Under the pieces are notes generated by a model. The model saw only the letters and a program-made list of their open reading frames with translations, made no database searches and was not told the origin of the DNA. A DNA stretch of 64,000 nucleotides from Hymenopus coronatus (lineage: Eukaryota; Arthropoda; Insecta; Mantodea; Hymenopodidae): positions 53,094,001 to 53,158,000 of the forward strand of contig CM060883.1 in assembly GCA_030762935.1 (NCBI GenBank). Reading direction: 5' to 3'. Position 1 is the first letter of the stretch. Each line of letters starts with the position of its first letter. The position numbers and the translations under genes were made by a program. Below, in pieces: positions 54,101-62,413 of the stretch.

Positions 54101-57100
54101 AATTCAAAATCTTCTCGGGCTTCTAGCCAGGTAAAAACTTGGCTTGACACCAACGTTTCGAAGAAGTGCATCTTCCTCGTCTTCACCCTGAAGACGAGGA
54201 AGATGCACTTCTTCGAAACGTTGGTGTCAAGCCAAGTTTTTACCTGGCTAGAAGCCCGAGAAGATTTTGAATTAAGTAGATCTTGTTTCCCGTTCTTGTT
54301 TGCCAAAGTCCTGTTCGATAAATATTTTGGTACCCTTCAAAAGTTTTGTCCTAGATAGAACATTCCATTTGCATCGCACAATTGCCAGTTTGTGGTTGCT
54401 ATGGGATTGAAATCCATTTCTTTGCGTGGCCAGGAGATATGAAGTTCTTGTATGAGAAAAGTTTTCAAGTATTTTAAAACTGAAACCAATAACAAGGAAT
54501 ATCTTGAAGATGGTCAACTCCACAAAAAAAATGTATATGACATAAATTCTGTTTTTTAAGATGATCTACATTTTTTGTATACTAAGTTTTTGTCTCTCTT
54601 TTGCAGTTTACCAGTTATACAAAATTCATCCAGAATAAAGAGATTTTCAGAGATATTTTCAGAAAATTCAAGATATAATTTTATTTGTCATGTAAATATT
54701 TTGAATATAAGATATTTTAATCAAAATTGTTGAGAAAACCAAAATTTACAAAATTTTTTCCATGTAAAGAATAGTTGGAATGGGGGATTTTCTTGAAAAT
54801 GTTCATGATTCTTGGAAGATACTGAAGTTACAAGTTTAATATTTCATGGGGTTTTTGTTTTTGAGCTATGCATCCTACAGTCACACACACATGGATCCTT
54901 TTCTAAAATTGCTTTTTTTGGATTAGGGAATCCCAAAACTTGTATTTTTGGTAATAACTTAGTATCAAATTTTTGGGTGCAATAATATACCTTCTCTATA
55001 CCCTATGTATATAGTATGTATACAGAAAGTAAAAAGAACCTTTAGAGTCAATCTTTTACCTCCAAAACCTATTGTGACTAGATGGGGTACTTGGTTGGAT
55101 GCTGTCCTTTATTATGCAAAATACTACAATCAGATTGTTACAATGCTAAATGTCCTTGACAACTACAAAATTCTTCAATAAAACAGGCAAAGCACCTTGT
55201 GTCAGAACAGTTATGAAGTAATATCCAGTTCATTGCTAACGATTTTGGAGAACTGTCAGAGAGTCGGAATTTGAAAATGGCAGAAGTGATCACACTCTGG
55301 AGGAATTATCCAAAGCCAAAAGTTGATTTGAAGATGGAAAACTTGCACAGGTGCAGCAGAAACTAAAATGCATTCTGTAGAAAAATATAGATTTTCTACT
55401 TTTTATACTATTCAAGATGAGCTAGAAGGTTTTAGAGGAAATGTTAACTCACATAAAGGAAACAATAGCAACTAATCTTGATTTAAATTTCCCCAATCAC
55501 GTCATACAATCTTGAGAAAAGGTTTTCCCAATATATATCTTGCTTGGAGGAGAACAGAAGGTCGGTTTCATTTGCAAACTTCAAAATCTATATTGTTATT
55601 CATTGTAACAAAGTATGTGAACTGACATAATTGTATAATATGGTCACAGTCAATTAGCTTTTCATTTATGCACATTGTTAACATTAATACTTATTTTGTT
55701 TGTATAATTTATGAATAAATGTGCAATATATTCTGTGACACTGACTCTAATTTTCACTAGGTGTGAGAAATAAAAAAATCCTTAAAATCGGGCATAAAAA
55801 TCCTTAGCAAGGCTTCCTTTGGAAGAAAGTAAAGCCATTGGTCCCATGTCGTAGATTTACAGCACATGAAAGAACCTCATGCCTGATAAATGGCCTCTGA
55901 GCAAAACTAATCAGTCTTATATGTACAATATAGAATGAAACGCTGAGAACCACAATAGTGTCAGAATGTCCATAAATACAAATCCATTTAAATTTTTCAT
56001 TTTTTGGTAGGTTACCATTGCCCTTGGTGTATGCATTATGTGTGTGACTGCCAATGACTCAATCCCCTCCCTTATGTTTATGAGACTTAGGTGTGTATAA
56101 CCCCTTCACTACTACTTGCTGTAATGTATTTATGGCTAAACTCCTGGACCTTGCTTATGATATAAACTGAGTGTATTGTCACGTCTTGGTTATAACCAGT
56201 CCATGCTATCAAATTTGAACTTATATTTAGGTGAATGCTTTTATGTAATTAATATAAAGTGACTAAAGCAGGGACCAGAATTTGAATGCAGTGAAAGAAT
56301 AGTGCATTCATAGATATTTGTATATTATACACAAGAGTGAGTGGATATCATAAGGCTGTGAATGGCACACTGTGGCATGTGAAGAACAGATGATTATTTG
56401 ACTTTTGAAGCAGGCTCGCAACTGTGGGCCAGTTTTTCATGCATGTTTTATTTGAATATGAGAGTCGCTGAGAAAGTTTTTAACAGCGGTTAAACCATTG
56501 CAGTGACAGCAATGCGAGTGCTTTCATTTGAAAGAGGGATATTTTAAAGGTACTTATAATCACTCTTTGTTATGCGACAGTGTGGCTGGTGTTTTGCAAG
56601 AGTGCAGAAGGAAACACACCATTGTTATGCAGACAGGCAAATACGATGTTGTCATGACATGATTTTCGTGCCATGATTTATTATTATTTTGAAAAGAGGC
56701 CAATGGCAGAGCAGTGTCACCAATCTTTGGTGAAAGTATTTCAGGACTAAAGCATCCAAAGCCACCATTAGAAACTGGTTTTAGGGGTTCCAAAGAGGTT
56801 GGAAATCCCTGGAAGGCGAGCCTCGTGCAGGTTTTTCTTACACAGCAGTAACATCAGAAGCAATTGCAATTTGCATAAGTTATCGAAGCAGGATCCCTAC
56901 ACCACCTAAGCTGACATTCAGAGTACCCTTAACATTTGATCAACTGCAGTAAATGCCATCTTAGGTATGAAGATCTTCAAGCCACCAAGCATTTTTCTTG
57001 TTGGGTACCACATTTGTTAACAGAGGATCAGAAAGCAGCTTGCATAGAATGGTGCCATTCCATGCTGTAAAAATTGAACTGTGGGAGAAGCAAGAACACC

Positions 57101-58710
57101 TACAACATTGTCACAGGAGATGAATCATTAATATAGCACTATGATCCTGAAACAAGTGGCAATCAGCAGTATGGTGGTTTCCAGACAATGACCCACCAAC
57201 AAAGGTGCAGAAGTGCTGGAAAGAAGATGGTGGCCTCCTCCTTAAAAACTGGTCATTTAGCATCAGTCATCCTGGATACCCCCAAAAAAATCTGATGTGT
57301 TCCATTCACATGACTTTCTTTCATCCTTGCAAAGAAATATTAATAAAAAGCTTATGCTTCTATTTACTTCATGCTAATCGAGAAAAAATTAGCAGAAATT
57401 GTCTTATTACTTGCTTCCTTGTAAGTAGAAGCGAAATAACGGAGTACCATAGGTTAAAGTGATAGTCAAAAGCTGATTGCTATGTGACTGAAGTTACTTT
57501 GTATGTATGGACAGGAGTTGACAAATTCCTGTGTGAGAAAATTGTTTTTCAAAGCTGAAACCAATAACAAGGAATATCTCAAAAATGATTAACTCCACAA
57601 AAAAAAGTATATAACATAGATTGTATGTTTTAAAGTGCTCTACATTTTTTGTGTGGTAAGTTTTTAACCATCTACGGTTTAAGTTATGCAAAATTCCGTA
57701 AAATTCATCCAGAATAAAGTAGTCTTCAGAGGCTATTCCCAGAAAATTCAAGATATACATTTTATTTGTCAGGTAAATATCTTTAATATACGATATTTTA
57801 ATCAAAATCATTATAGCCATTTTTGAAAAATCAAAATTTTTTAAAAAAGTTCCATGTAAGGGTAGCTGGGGGTGGGGGGATTTTTTCGAAAATCTTTTAG
57901 TCGTATCCTTGGAAGACACCAAACCTAAATGCCAAGTTTGGTTTTTAATGGACTTTCTGTTTTTGAGCTATGCTGCCCACACACGCACGCACACACACAT
58001 GGACATTTTTCTAAAAATGCTTTTTTGTATTCAGGGGGTGTCAAAACATATATTTCTGGTGAAATGTCGGTATTGAATTTTTGAGTGCACCTTTTCTATA
58101 CACTATGTATGTAGTATGTATAGAGAAAGTTAAAAACAGTTTCTGCTGAGAGGTATAAAAATGTATGTCTGCCTCTGTCATTACAGCATTGGCACCTTGT
58201 GGCGGTTTTTCTTTTTCCAAAACAAAAGAAAAGTTTCAGGTCATCATTTCTCATCACATGGAGAAGCCATTGGGGCTTACACAGAGGCTATGAGTGATCT
58301 CACAAAAGAAGCCTGGTCAGTTGCATTTTCAAAGTGGTTTGAATGGATGCAGAAGTGTGTTCGTCATGATGGAGAATACTTTGAAACACTGTAGAAGTTA
58401 TAAATCAGTTGTAAAATATTTGTGGTTGCTGCTAAAAACTTTGAGTGACCCTCATAATGTAATATATAAGGAATAATCTGTGAGAGATGCCTGTCAACTT
58501 GTGATAAGTAGTGAAAGTTGAATATGTATTTATGTCAGATTTGGTGTACATGTTCTTTATGCATTTACTACTTTAATTGTTTCAGGAATATCAGCATTGT
58601 ATAATGGACTAGCAGCTACCATAATAAGGACTATTCCAGCCACAGCAACACTGTTCTTAGTTTATGAAACAACAAAGAAGGTGCTGCATAAATTATCAGA
58701 AAACTTCTGA
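30082..58710 (+). CDS. SLC25A15: mitochondrial ornithine transporter-like carrier, 6 coding exons
   Basis: Joined exons 30082-30151, 42569-42813, 45885-46040, 48918-49092, 50445-50594 and 58586-58710 give 306 residues in three carrier repeats. The signature PX[DE]XX[KR] appears as PLDTIK (34-39), PTELIK (132-137) and PADVVK (237-242). [40 protein letters not shown] and [14 protein letters not shown] are typical of the ornithine carrier branch (human ORNT1/SLC25A15). These proteins sit in the inner mitochondrial membrane and exchange ornithine, citrulline and related basic amino acids, linking cytosol and matrix. Start chosen: ATG 30082 in a good context (AAACCATGG), 21 nt after the acceptor at 30060, giving a short N-terminus like the family. 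All introns are GT-AG; the longest are about 12.4 and 8 kb. Family call very secure; exact substrate by homology only. Confidence 0.94.
30630..32310 (-). mobile_element. IS630/mariner-like relic with long inverted repeats
   Basis: Left end (CAGGGTGTTTCTAAATTAGA) and right end match as imperfect inverted repeats of about 45 bp including TTGGCAG and AGATAGATA. The minus strand contains a decayed transposase: upstream pieces near 31690-32110, then [37 protein letters not shown] and [19 protein letters not shown] (31320-31571), and further out-of-frame remnants to about 30920. The pattern matches a DDE family common in insects; I cannot name the subfamily. Non-functional. Confidence 0.8.
32360..32890 (-). 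mobile_element. LINE relic, reverse transcriptase region
   Basis: Minus-strand pieces: [20 protein letters not shown] (the ADD box, altered), then [20 protein letters not shown] and [12 protein letters not shown], then a [23 protein letters not shown] block and [10 protein letters not shown]. This order is diagnostic for a non-LTR reverse transcriptase palm-thumb region. Confidence 0.75.
32970..33075 (-). repeat. R1 fragment
   Basis: Matches only the middle part: TACCCTTAACATGGAAAATG, then TTTTTCTCAAAAC and TTTTAATAAAATG. Confidence 0.5.
33290..33790 (+). mobile_element. LINE relic, reverse transcriptase fragment
   Basis: Plus-strand remnants [17 protein letters not shown] and, after a gap, [10 protein letters not shown] and [13 protein letters not shown] in broken frames, matching the FRKGRS and QGCxLSPxLFNLFxNDILE blocks. 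Heavily decayed. Confidence 0.55.
34080..35540 (-). mobile_element. LINE relic, part 3' of the mariner insertion
   Basis: Minus strand: [20 protein letters not shown] at about 35440-35500, then a broken DDLV box, [15 protein letters not shown] sequence, the thumb, and [20 protein letters not shown] near 34850-34930. The tail to about 34080 may be the C-terminal domain. The plus-strand open frames here look spurious. Confidence 0.65.
35543..36696 (-). mobile_element. internally deleted mariner copy
   Basis: 1,154 bp with the same termini as the 62.4 kb copy and TA duplications at 35541-35542 and 36697-36698. A 181-bp internal deletion (equivalent to 63285-63465 of the full copy) removes the second and third catalytic aspartates. 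About 10 extra bases near the 5' end account for the rest of the size difference. It is inserted in a minus-strand LINE relic whose sequence continues on both sides. Confidence 0.95.
35642..36534 (-). pseudogene. mariner transposase pseudogene (deleted)
   Basis: Starts at the equivalent ATG (36534) and is open to about 35809, ending LKQLRI followed by a stop created by the deletion frameshift. The last 50 or so codons persist out of frame to 35642. Over the shared part (about 240 residues) I count six amino-acid differences from the intact copy. Confidence 0.93.
36699..37085 (-). mobile_element. LINE relic, part 5' of the mariner insertion
   Basis: Minus-strand fragment with [20 protein letters not shown] and [16 protein letters not shown] do not recognise the domain. 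Its position suggests it is the upstream part of the LINE into which the deleted mariner inserted. Confidence 0.35.
37160..37400 (+). repeat. degenerate tandem repeat, about 64-bp unit
   Basis: The motif GGTGTAAC or a close variant recurs at about 37201, 37265 and 37329, an exact 64-bp spacing, each followed by a CTTTGATGTCAAA-like block that weakens in the last unit. It could be a 5' region of the adjacent LINE. Confidence 0.6.
37940..38540 (+). mobile_element. deleted transposase relic, family D1 copy 2
   Basis: Remnants read [20 protein letters not shown] and [20 protein letters not shown], then TFTKKVSRS, then NV and SNSQTL with no catalytic core between. It aligns along about 500 bp with 16380-16900 and shows the same internal deletion, so the two are copies of one non-autonomous derivative. 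Confidence 0.6.
38945..39190 (-). mobile_element. SINE-like element sharing a central block
   Basis: On the minus strand the block GTTTCCCCTGCCACTCATTC, CACC, TGCTCCATCCTCAT resembles the central part of the SINE at 12.6 and 17 kb, but flanking sequence (for example GTTGGCTCCCCGACAGG) is different. It may be a related SINE family. Confidence 0.4.
39616..40456 (-). repeat. R1 repeat, copy 10
   Basis: Complete copy, first of three in a row upstream of the second coding exon of the carrier gene. Confidence 0.9.
40629..41458 (-). repeat. R1 repeat, copy 11
   Basis: Nearly complete copy, same orientation as copy 10 and only about 170 bp from it. Confidence 0.9.
41667..42527 (+). repeat. R1 repeat, copy 12
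   Basis: Complete, well preserved copy. Its palindromic end lies about 40 bp before a carrier exon, so it sits in the branch-point/polypyrimidine region. Confidence 0.92.
42569..42813 (+). CDS. SLC25A15: carrier exon 2 of coding region (repeat 1)
   Basis: 245 nt. Acceptor CTGTTACAG|GTGGAG, donor ACAGAG|GTAATA. Encodes residues 24-105 with the PLDTIK signature and the NVAENSVLF segment of helix 2. An R1 copy ends about 40 bp before the acceptor. Confidence 0.94.
42960..43600 (+). mobile_element. Penelope-type relic with GIY-YIG motif
   Basis: The plus strand reads [10 protein letters not shown], then [20 protein letters not shown] and [14 protein letters not shown]. The spacing from the RTVFKP block to the CxCGKVYI block and the TRIxEH helix is that of the GIY-YIG endonuclease following Penelope-like reverse transcriptases. 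The endonuclease catalytic glycine/tyrosine pair is partly changed and stops surround it. Confidence 0.6.
43953..44262 (+). repeat. R1 repeat, copy 13 (first third only)
   Basis: Starts at AAAATCTGATGTGTTCCATT and stops after AAAATGTACATAACACC. Confidence 0.85.
44353..44680 (-). mobile_element. LINE relic, RNase H domain
   Basis: The minus strand reads [20 protein letters not shown], the last RNase H motif (HxGxxxNExAD), then the downstream [19 protein letters not shown] segment typical of LINEs with an RNase H domain. Truncated at both ends; an R1 copy ends about 90 bp to its left. Confidence 0.75.
45200..45880. other. intron sequence, nothing identified
   Basis: AT-rich carrier intron. 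A small GCATGC/CACA cluster lies just before it at 45160-45200. Confidence 0.5.
45885..46040 (+). CDS. SLC25A15: carrier exon 3 of coding region (helix 3)
   Basis: 156 nt, phase 0 at both ends, 52 residues. Acceptor TGTTTTCAG|AGATCA, donor AAGATG|GTGAGG. Carries the second signature [13 protein letters not shown]. Confidence 0.94.
46041..47579. other. intron sequence, nothing identified
   Basis: Carrier intron between the exons ending at 46040 and beginning at 48918. Short open frames only. Confidence 0.5.
47580..48500 (-). mobile_element. degenerate mariner-like element
   Basis: The minus strand holds [18 protein letters not shown] and [19 protein letters not shown] with HHFLSESG, the usual spacing of the last two catalytic motifs and the C-terminal segment of mariner transposases. 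Upstream remnants run to about 48500 with many stops. No clear inverted repeats seen. Confidence 0.7.
48918..49092 (+). CDS. SLC25A15: carrier exon 4 of coding region (helix 4)
   Basis: 175 nt. Acceptor GTTTACAG|ATAGGA, donor GAAATAG|GTATGT. Contains [20 protein letters not shown], a hallmark of the ornithine branch. Confidence 0.94.
49093..50444. other. intron sequence, nothing identified
   Basis: Carrier intron without R1 copies. Several overlapping minus open frames at 49818-50229 have no recognised domain. Confidence 0.5.
50445..50594 (+). CDS. SLC25A15: carrier exon 5 of coding region (helix 5)
   Basis: 150 nt. Acceptor TATTTCAG|GTCCAT, donor AAAGAAG|GTAAAT. Contains [18 protein letters not shown] and the third signature [11 protein letters not shown]. 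Confidence 0.94.
51080..52283 (-). mobile_element. LINE relic, APE endonuclease region (3' of Tc1)
   Basis: The minus strand begins [19 protein letters not shown] (endonuclease start, about 52190-52260) and runs through [10 protein letters not shown] (about 51860), then [20 protein letters not shown] and [11 protein letters not shown] (51466-51744). These are ordered blocks of the apurinic-type endonuclease. The stretch 51080-51460 is probably the linker to the missing polymerase. Confidence 0.72.
52286..53512 (+). mobile_element. degenerate Tc1-like transposon
   Basis: About 1.23 kb. Inverted termini share AAAAGTATCTGGACACC at 52297 and its complement near 53484-53500; the outer bases have drifted. 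The plus strand holds a broken Tc1 transposase: [15 protein letters not shown] (followed by a stop), [20 protein letters not shown] and [13 protein letters not shown], matching the DD34E region. There are several stops and frameshifts. It splits a minus-strand LINE. Confidence 0.88.
53515..53860 (-). mobile_element. LINE relic, part 5' of the Tc1 insertion
   Basis: Minus-strand reading ends [11 protein letters not shown] or, one frame over, [11 protein letters not shown], directly before the Tc1 boundary. That resembles the start of an endonuclease domain, which continues at 52283 on the other side. Upstream sequence has no recognised domain. Confidence 0.5.
53914..53990 (+). mobile_element. 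tRNA-like SINE head
   Basis: TGGTAGCTCAGCAGTTAGAG and CATGGTTCAAATCTTGACTC resemble A and B boxes at tRNA spacing, but the arms do not pair well and the B box departs from GGTTCGANNCC. Best read as the head of a tRNA-derived SINE, not a working tRNA. Confidence 0.5.
54067..54273. mobile_element. perfect long palindrome with 11-bp target duplication
   Basis: 54099-54275 is a palindrome with 87-bp arms and a 3-base loop (CCC at 54186-54188); I see no mismatch. A 32-bp unique segment precedes the left arm. AAGTAGATCTT flanks the unit at 54056-54066 and 54274-54284, indicating insertion of a hairpin unit. Confidence 0.88.
54385..55034 (+). repeat. R1 repeat, copy 14 (start missing)
   Basis: Begins near GTTGCTATGGGATTGAAATC and runs to the palindromic end, where an hAT-like relic starts. 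Confidence 0.85.
55036..55620 (+). mobile_element. hAT-like transposase relic
   Basis: The plus strand starts [20 protein letters not shown] and [15 protein letters not shown], and ends [20 protein letters not shown] and [13 protein letters not shown]. These match the middle and the C-terminal dimerisation part of hAT-type transposases or their zinc-finger relatives. Stops and frameshifts are present. An R1 copy ends exactly where it begins. Confidence 0.6.
55621..56649. other. intron sequence, nothing identified
   Basis: Between the hAT-like relic and the mariner-like relic. No recognised feature. Confidence 0.5.
56650..58480 (+). mobile_element. mariner-like relic split by an R1 repeat
   Basis: N-terminal part: [20 protein letters not shown] (about 56760), [18 protein letters not shown] (about 57015) and [10 protein letters not shown] and HYDPETSG (about 57105-57160), then [16 protein letters not shown] (57220-57270). 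An R1 copy (57284-58134) follows. After it come the C-terminal blocks LAPCGGF and [42 protein letters not shown] (58190-58391). About 100 residues between the halves, with the last two catalytic residues, are missing. Confidence 0.8.
57284..58134 (+). repeat. R1 repeat, copy 15
   Basis: Complete copy inserted in a mariner-like relic, in the last intron of the carrier gene. Confidence 0.92.
58586..58710 (+). CDS. SLC25A15: carrier last coding exon (helix 6, stop)
   Basis: 125 nt including TGA. Acceptor ATTGTTTCAG|GAATAT. Encodes [20 protein letters not shown] to the C-terminal HKLSENF. A mariner-like relic broken by an R1 copy ends about 100 bp upstream. Confidence 0.94.
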
Positions 58711-58891
58711 TGTAGGTTACACTGATATACAATACCATGTTGGCCTGAATATAAGAAATCCTCAAGCTAAGAAAAGCATGATTTACAAAAGCATATTTAA
58801 AGAAAAAGATTAAATGCTTTAGTTTTTAGAATACTCCACATATTTAATCTAATGTCATTTCTTGGTATTAAGTTTTTCTATTTCTAATTTC

Positions 58892-58897
58892 AATAAA
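58892..58897 (+). terminator. poly(A) signal of carrier gene
   Basis: AATAAA about 180 bp after the TGA. A second AATAAA lies at 58979-58984. Either would give a short 3' UTR. Confidence 0.6.
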
Positions 58898-58984
58898 AAC
58901 ATAAGCACTTCGTTGCAACTCATAGTTAAATATGCTTACAAAGAAACTATGATGCCAAATTCTATTTAATTTAACTCTAATAAA

Positions 58985-60089
58985 TGACTACTTGCGACTT
59001 CTTGAATGTGAGGTTGCCCGTCTTTCCACACTACCTAGGCAGACAGGGGTGATGTTACCCACAAAACTTAATCTCAAAAGTTAGGGTGCAAATAGCATGA
59101 GTGCATAGATTTTGAGGTAAAAGAATTCTCTTACATTTGGGCCGAAAGGTATGTTTTTCAGTTTGACAGATGCTTTGATCAAATGCTTAATTAAAGTGAA
59201 ATTCATTTTAATTAGCACTATATCCTATTGTACCTGAAAAGGTTGGTGTTACAAAGTAATGTTTATCTTCTAAAATGGGTATTAGAAGTTTTGTTATATA
59301 GCATAAAATTATGTCTGTATTATTTTAAGGTACCAATATATTTTTATAACTATGTCATTTCCAATGCTGCAACTCAGTGTTTGCTGTAATTAAAATAGAA
59401 AATACCATGACAAAAGTGCATTTAACTGAGGACCAAAGAACTTATTTTGTATAAGTGTTTTTGTGATACATTAACAGAAAGACAGCATGAAGCAAATGTA
59501 ACAAATTTTATTATGACCATATGTAAAGAATTATAACATACTTATTGTTTAATACAACATTTTTACTTATGCTCTGTTAACCTCCATTATTAACCCTTCT
59601 TCACCACCTGTCAGTATCTACCTTGAGCTTTTGAATGTTGGTAAAATCTTTGCGTAGTATGTCTCCCCAATATATTAATTTTCACTTTCATTATGCCATA
59701 AATGTATATGACAATAGAATAACCAATTTTGCTTGAGTGTCTCACAAATTTTCTTTCTTTGCTGAAGTAGACAAGGTCATTCATCTGTTAAATAGTTGGT
59801 ATCGTGTTTAAGTATTGTTTTATTTACATTATTTTAATTATTTTTTTATTTCTTTATTATTATTATTTTTTTTTCCTTTTTTGCTTTGCTTTTAATTAAA
59901 TAGCCATGGTTATGCTTTACTGAAACTATGGAAAACAGGAAAGCAAAGCAAAGTCCACACTCTTGCCTTAGCAGTACATAGACCACAGGAACTGTGCATA
60001 ACTAATCTCATGAGTTAAATCATAATTCATAACATGGCACAAATTTCAAAGAGAGAGAGTATGTGTATGCATGCATGCTCATCCATTTT
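58985..60089. other. downstream of the carrier gene, nothing identified
   Basis: AT-rich sequence past the poly(A) signals, with T-rich runs near 59820-59880. Confidence 0.5.
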
Positions 60090-60340
60090 TTTCATGATTA
60101 TATTTTGCTAATATATCAACCCTTTCATTCTCCTGAATTTCACAACTGGCTGGAATCCATTTTAACACTATATTTTTATCAAGCTTTTTGATAGTGTGGA
60201 TCATATTTTGTATTTCCCAAATCTTCTTGAGATGCTATGGCTTGGATTGCTGCTTTAGAGTCTGATAAGATAATATTTTTTGCATTATTAGAGCAATAGG
60301 TTCACAGCTAAAAGTTCACCATCAAAATCTTTATGATCTT
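60090..60340 (-). mobile_element. LINE relic, RNase H domain
   Basis: Minus-strand pieces DGELLAV, then ILSDSKAAIQAI-like sequence in shifted frames, then IVLKWIP and ENERVDILAK-like sequence. The order fits an RNase H domain from a LINE. Strongly decayed. Confidence 0.55.
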
Positions 60341-61202
60341 TTTAGCATGTTCTACCATCTCCTGCTCCAGTTTCATTAAAAGATATACATAATTTGTATG
60401 CATGGTTTCTAAGGCAATCTCTTTGCCTTATCAGGAGTTTATTTAAGTTTAGATTGTACTCAATTAGTCCATTGCCCCCCCCCCCCCTCCCTTTGTGGTT
60501 GTCGGATTTATGGAAGAAGAAGAAGAAAAAGGGTATCTATACGTTCATGCATGTCTAGATTTTTGTTTGGTAAATAGTTCACTACACCTATAAGTTCAAG
60601 CTGACCTGCCCCATCTTATCTCCACACCCTTGAGTGTATTTGGTGATCCTAGGAATGCAGAAGTGGTGCAAGTATTTGGTAAAGTAGCAAAAATCAGCTT
60701 TCCAGTTTCTCACACAATGCCCTTTTTCTGCTTCCTGTTGTGAAGGATGTACCACTTGTTTATCAGCTTCCTCTTGTTTAGAAAAATTTCAGCAAGGCTG
60801 AAAAGCAGATATTATACACAAACTTCCGCATTGCCAATAGTTTGACCTGTTGCTTATTGTAACTTAGCTGTAAGTTATAACACAAAATGCTGAAAAACCA
60901 ATGTTACACTGCCATTTCATGTTTGAGTGTCAGGTCCCCATCCCAATGTGAGCTTTCCCCAAAATAGTATTCATAAATAGCATCATCATCATCTTTACCT
61001 ATTACATGTTCCAGCAAATCTAGTTTAAGGTGCCTGAAGAATATACCTTTAATAACTCTAAGTTTACATTGCCCTTGATTGTTCTGAGTTAGTAATAGAA
61101 AGGTTACTTGTATTCTGGCAGCTATTTCAAAATCATTAAAACAAGATCCAGTTAAATGGGCACTAAATAATTAATAAGAAAGGTGTACCCAATGTCACAT
61201 TA
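60341..61202. other. intergenic, nothing identified
   Basis: Contains a C run at about 60475-60487 and an AAG-rich stretch at 60512-60530. No gene seen. Confidence 0.5.
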
Positions 61203-61964
61203 AAAATTTGACATGTTCCATTCACATGATTTTCTCTACATCACTGTAACAAATTATTATTAAAATGCTTATTCTACTTCATGCTAATCAAGATAACAGT
61301 AGCAGAAATGGTCTTATTACTTGCTTTCTTGTAAGAAGAGAAATGAGGGAATACACTAGGCTAAAGCGATAGTCAATTCTTTTAAAAGCTGGTTACCATG
61401 GGGATGAAATCCATTTCTTTGCGTTGGCAGTTTACAAATTCCCTTAGGAGAAAATGTTTTAAGTATTTTAAAATTGAAACCAATAACAAGGAATATCCTA
61501 AAAAATGATCAGCTCCACGTAACAAATGTATATGGTATAAATCATGGTTTTAACATATCTACTTTTGTAATTTTTTGTCCATCTCTTATGGTTTACCAGT
61601 TACCCAAAATTCAGCAAAGGTCATCCAGAGTGAATAGCTCTTCAGAGGCTATTCCCAGAAAATTCAAACTATACATTTTGTTTGTCATATGAATATCTTT
61701 AATATACATTATTTTAATCAAAATCGTTATAGCCATTTTTGAGAAAATCAATATTTTCGAAAATTTTTCCATGTAAAGGGTAGTTGAGGTGTAGGGAATT
61801 TCCTCCAAATCTTTGTGTTGCAACCTTGGAGATAAACGGCCAAATTTGGTATTTTACACACTTTTTGTTTTGTTATCCTGGTCACAGGCCTTTTTTAATT
61901 TTTTTTTTTTTTAAGATACAAGGGATAAAATGTGTATTTCCATTGAAATAGTAGAGAAAGTAAA
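61203..61964 (+). repeat. R1 repeat, copy 16
   Basis: Diverged copy. The terminal palindrome is reduced, and the CA tract is only GGTCACAGG. Confidence 0.8.
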
Positions 61965-62075
61965 CAACAGCATGGGAAATGTTGTACCCTTAACTGTGCA
62001 TTGGGATGGCAAATTGTTACCCTCTGCGATAGGGACATCTACATTTTGATATGAAACTCTTGGTGGTTTTATAAA

Positions 62076-62340
62076 ATTTATAAAATGATACAGATTGAGT
62101 CAACTAGACGCACTATGGCTTCACATGCCTGAACTTCATTCCTGATGCGTTTCACCTTCAGCTGCGTTTCATCAAGGCTGGCTGGAATTCCGATGCTCCT
62201 GCAGATCTTGCTTCTCTGGGGTGCCAGTCGACACCTTTAGGATGCCTTCAACCAAAGTGAAACACATTGGGAATAAAGTTTAGGTATGTGAAGCCATAGT
62301 GTGTTTGGTCAACTCAATCTGTATTATTTTATAAATTATT
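62076..62340. mobile_element. foldback/MITE-like element
   Basis: Imperfect inverted arms of about 75 bp: ATACAGATTGAGTCAACTAG, CACTATGGCTTCACAT on the left, with the complement at about 62257-62335. The roughly 100-bp centre contains no gene. Target duplication not clear in the AT-rich flanks. Confidence 0.75.
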
Positions 62341-62413
62341 ATAGTGCTTCAGTGTTAATTCCAATTAGTTTTTCAAACTATTAGTTCCTGATATACCCAA
62401 TGGAAGTGAAATA

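Noticed and set aside
57494..57922. A 142-codon minus-strand open frame and similar frames in other R1 copies (17532-17879, 42165-42479, 61611-61823)
   Set aside because: The frames share peptide fragments only because R1 is repeated. The reading is broken by stops at conserved places and differs in frame between copies; AT-rich repeat DNA with few stops explains it.
350..61964. R1 as a Helitron
   Set aside because: One end begins with TC and the other has a hairpin, but there is no CTRR end and the hairpin is AT-rich; evidence is not enough.
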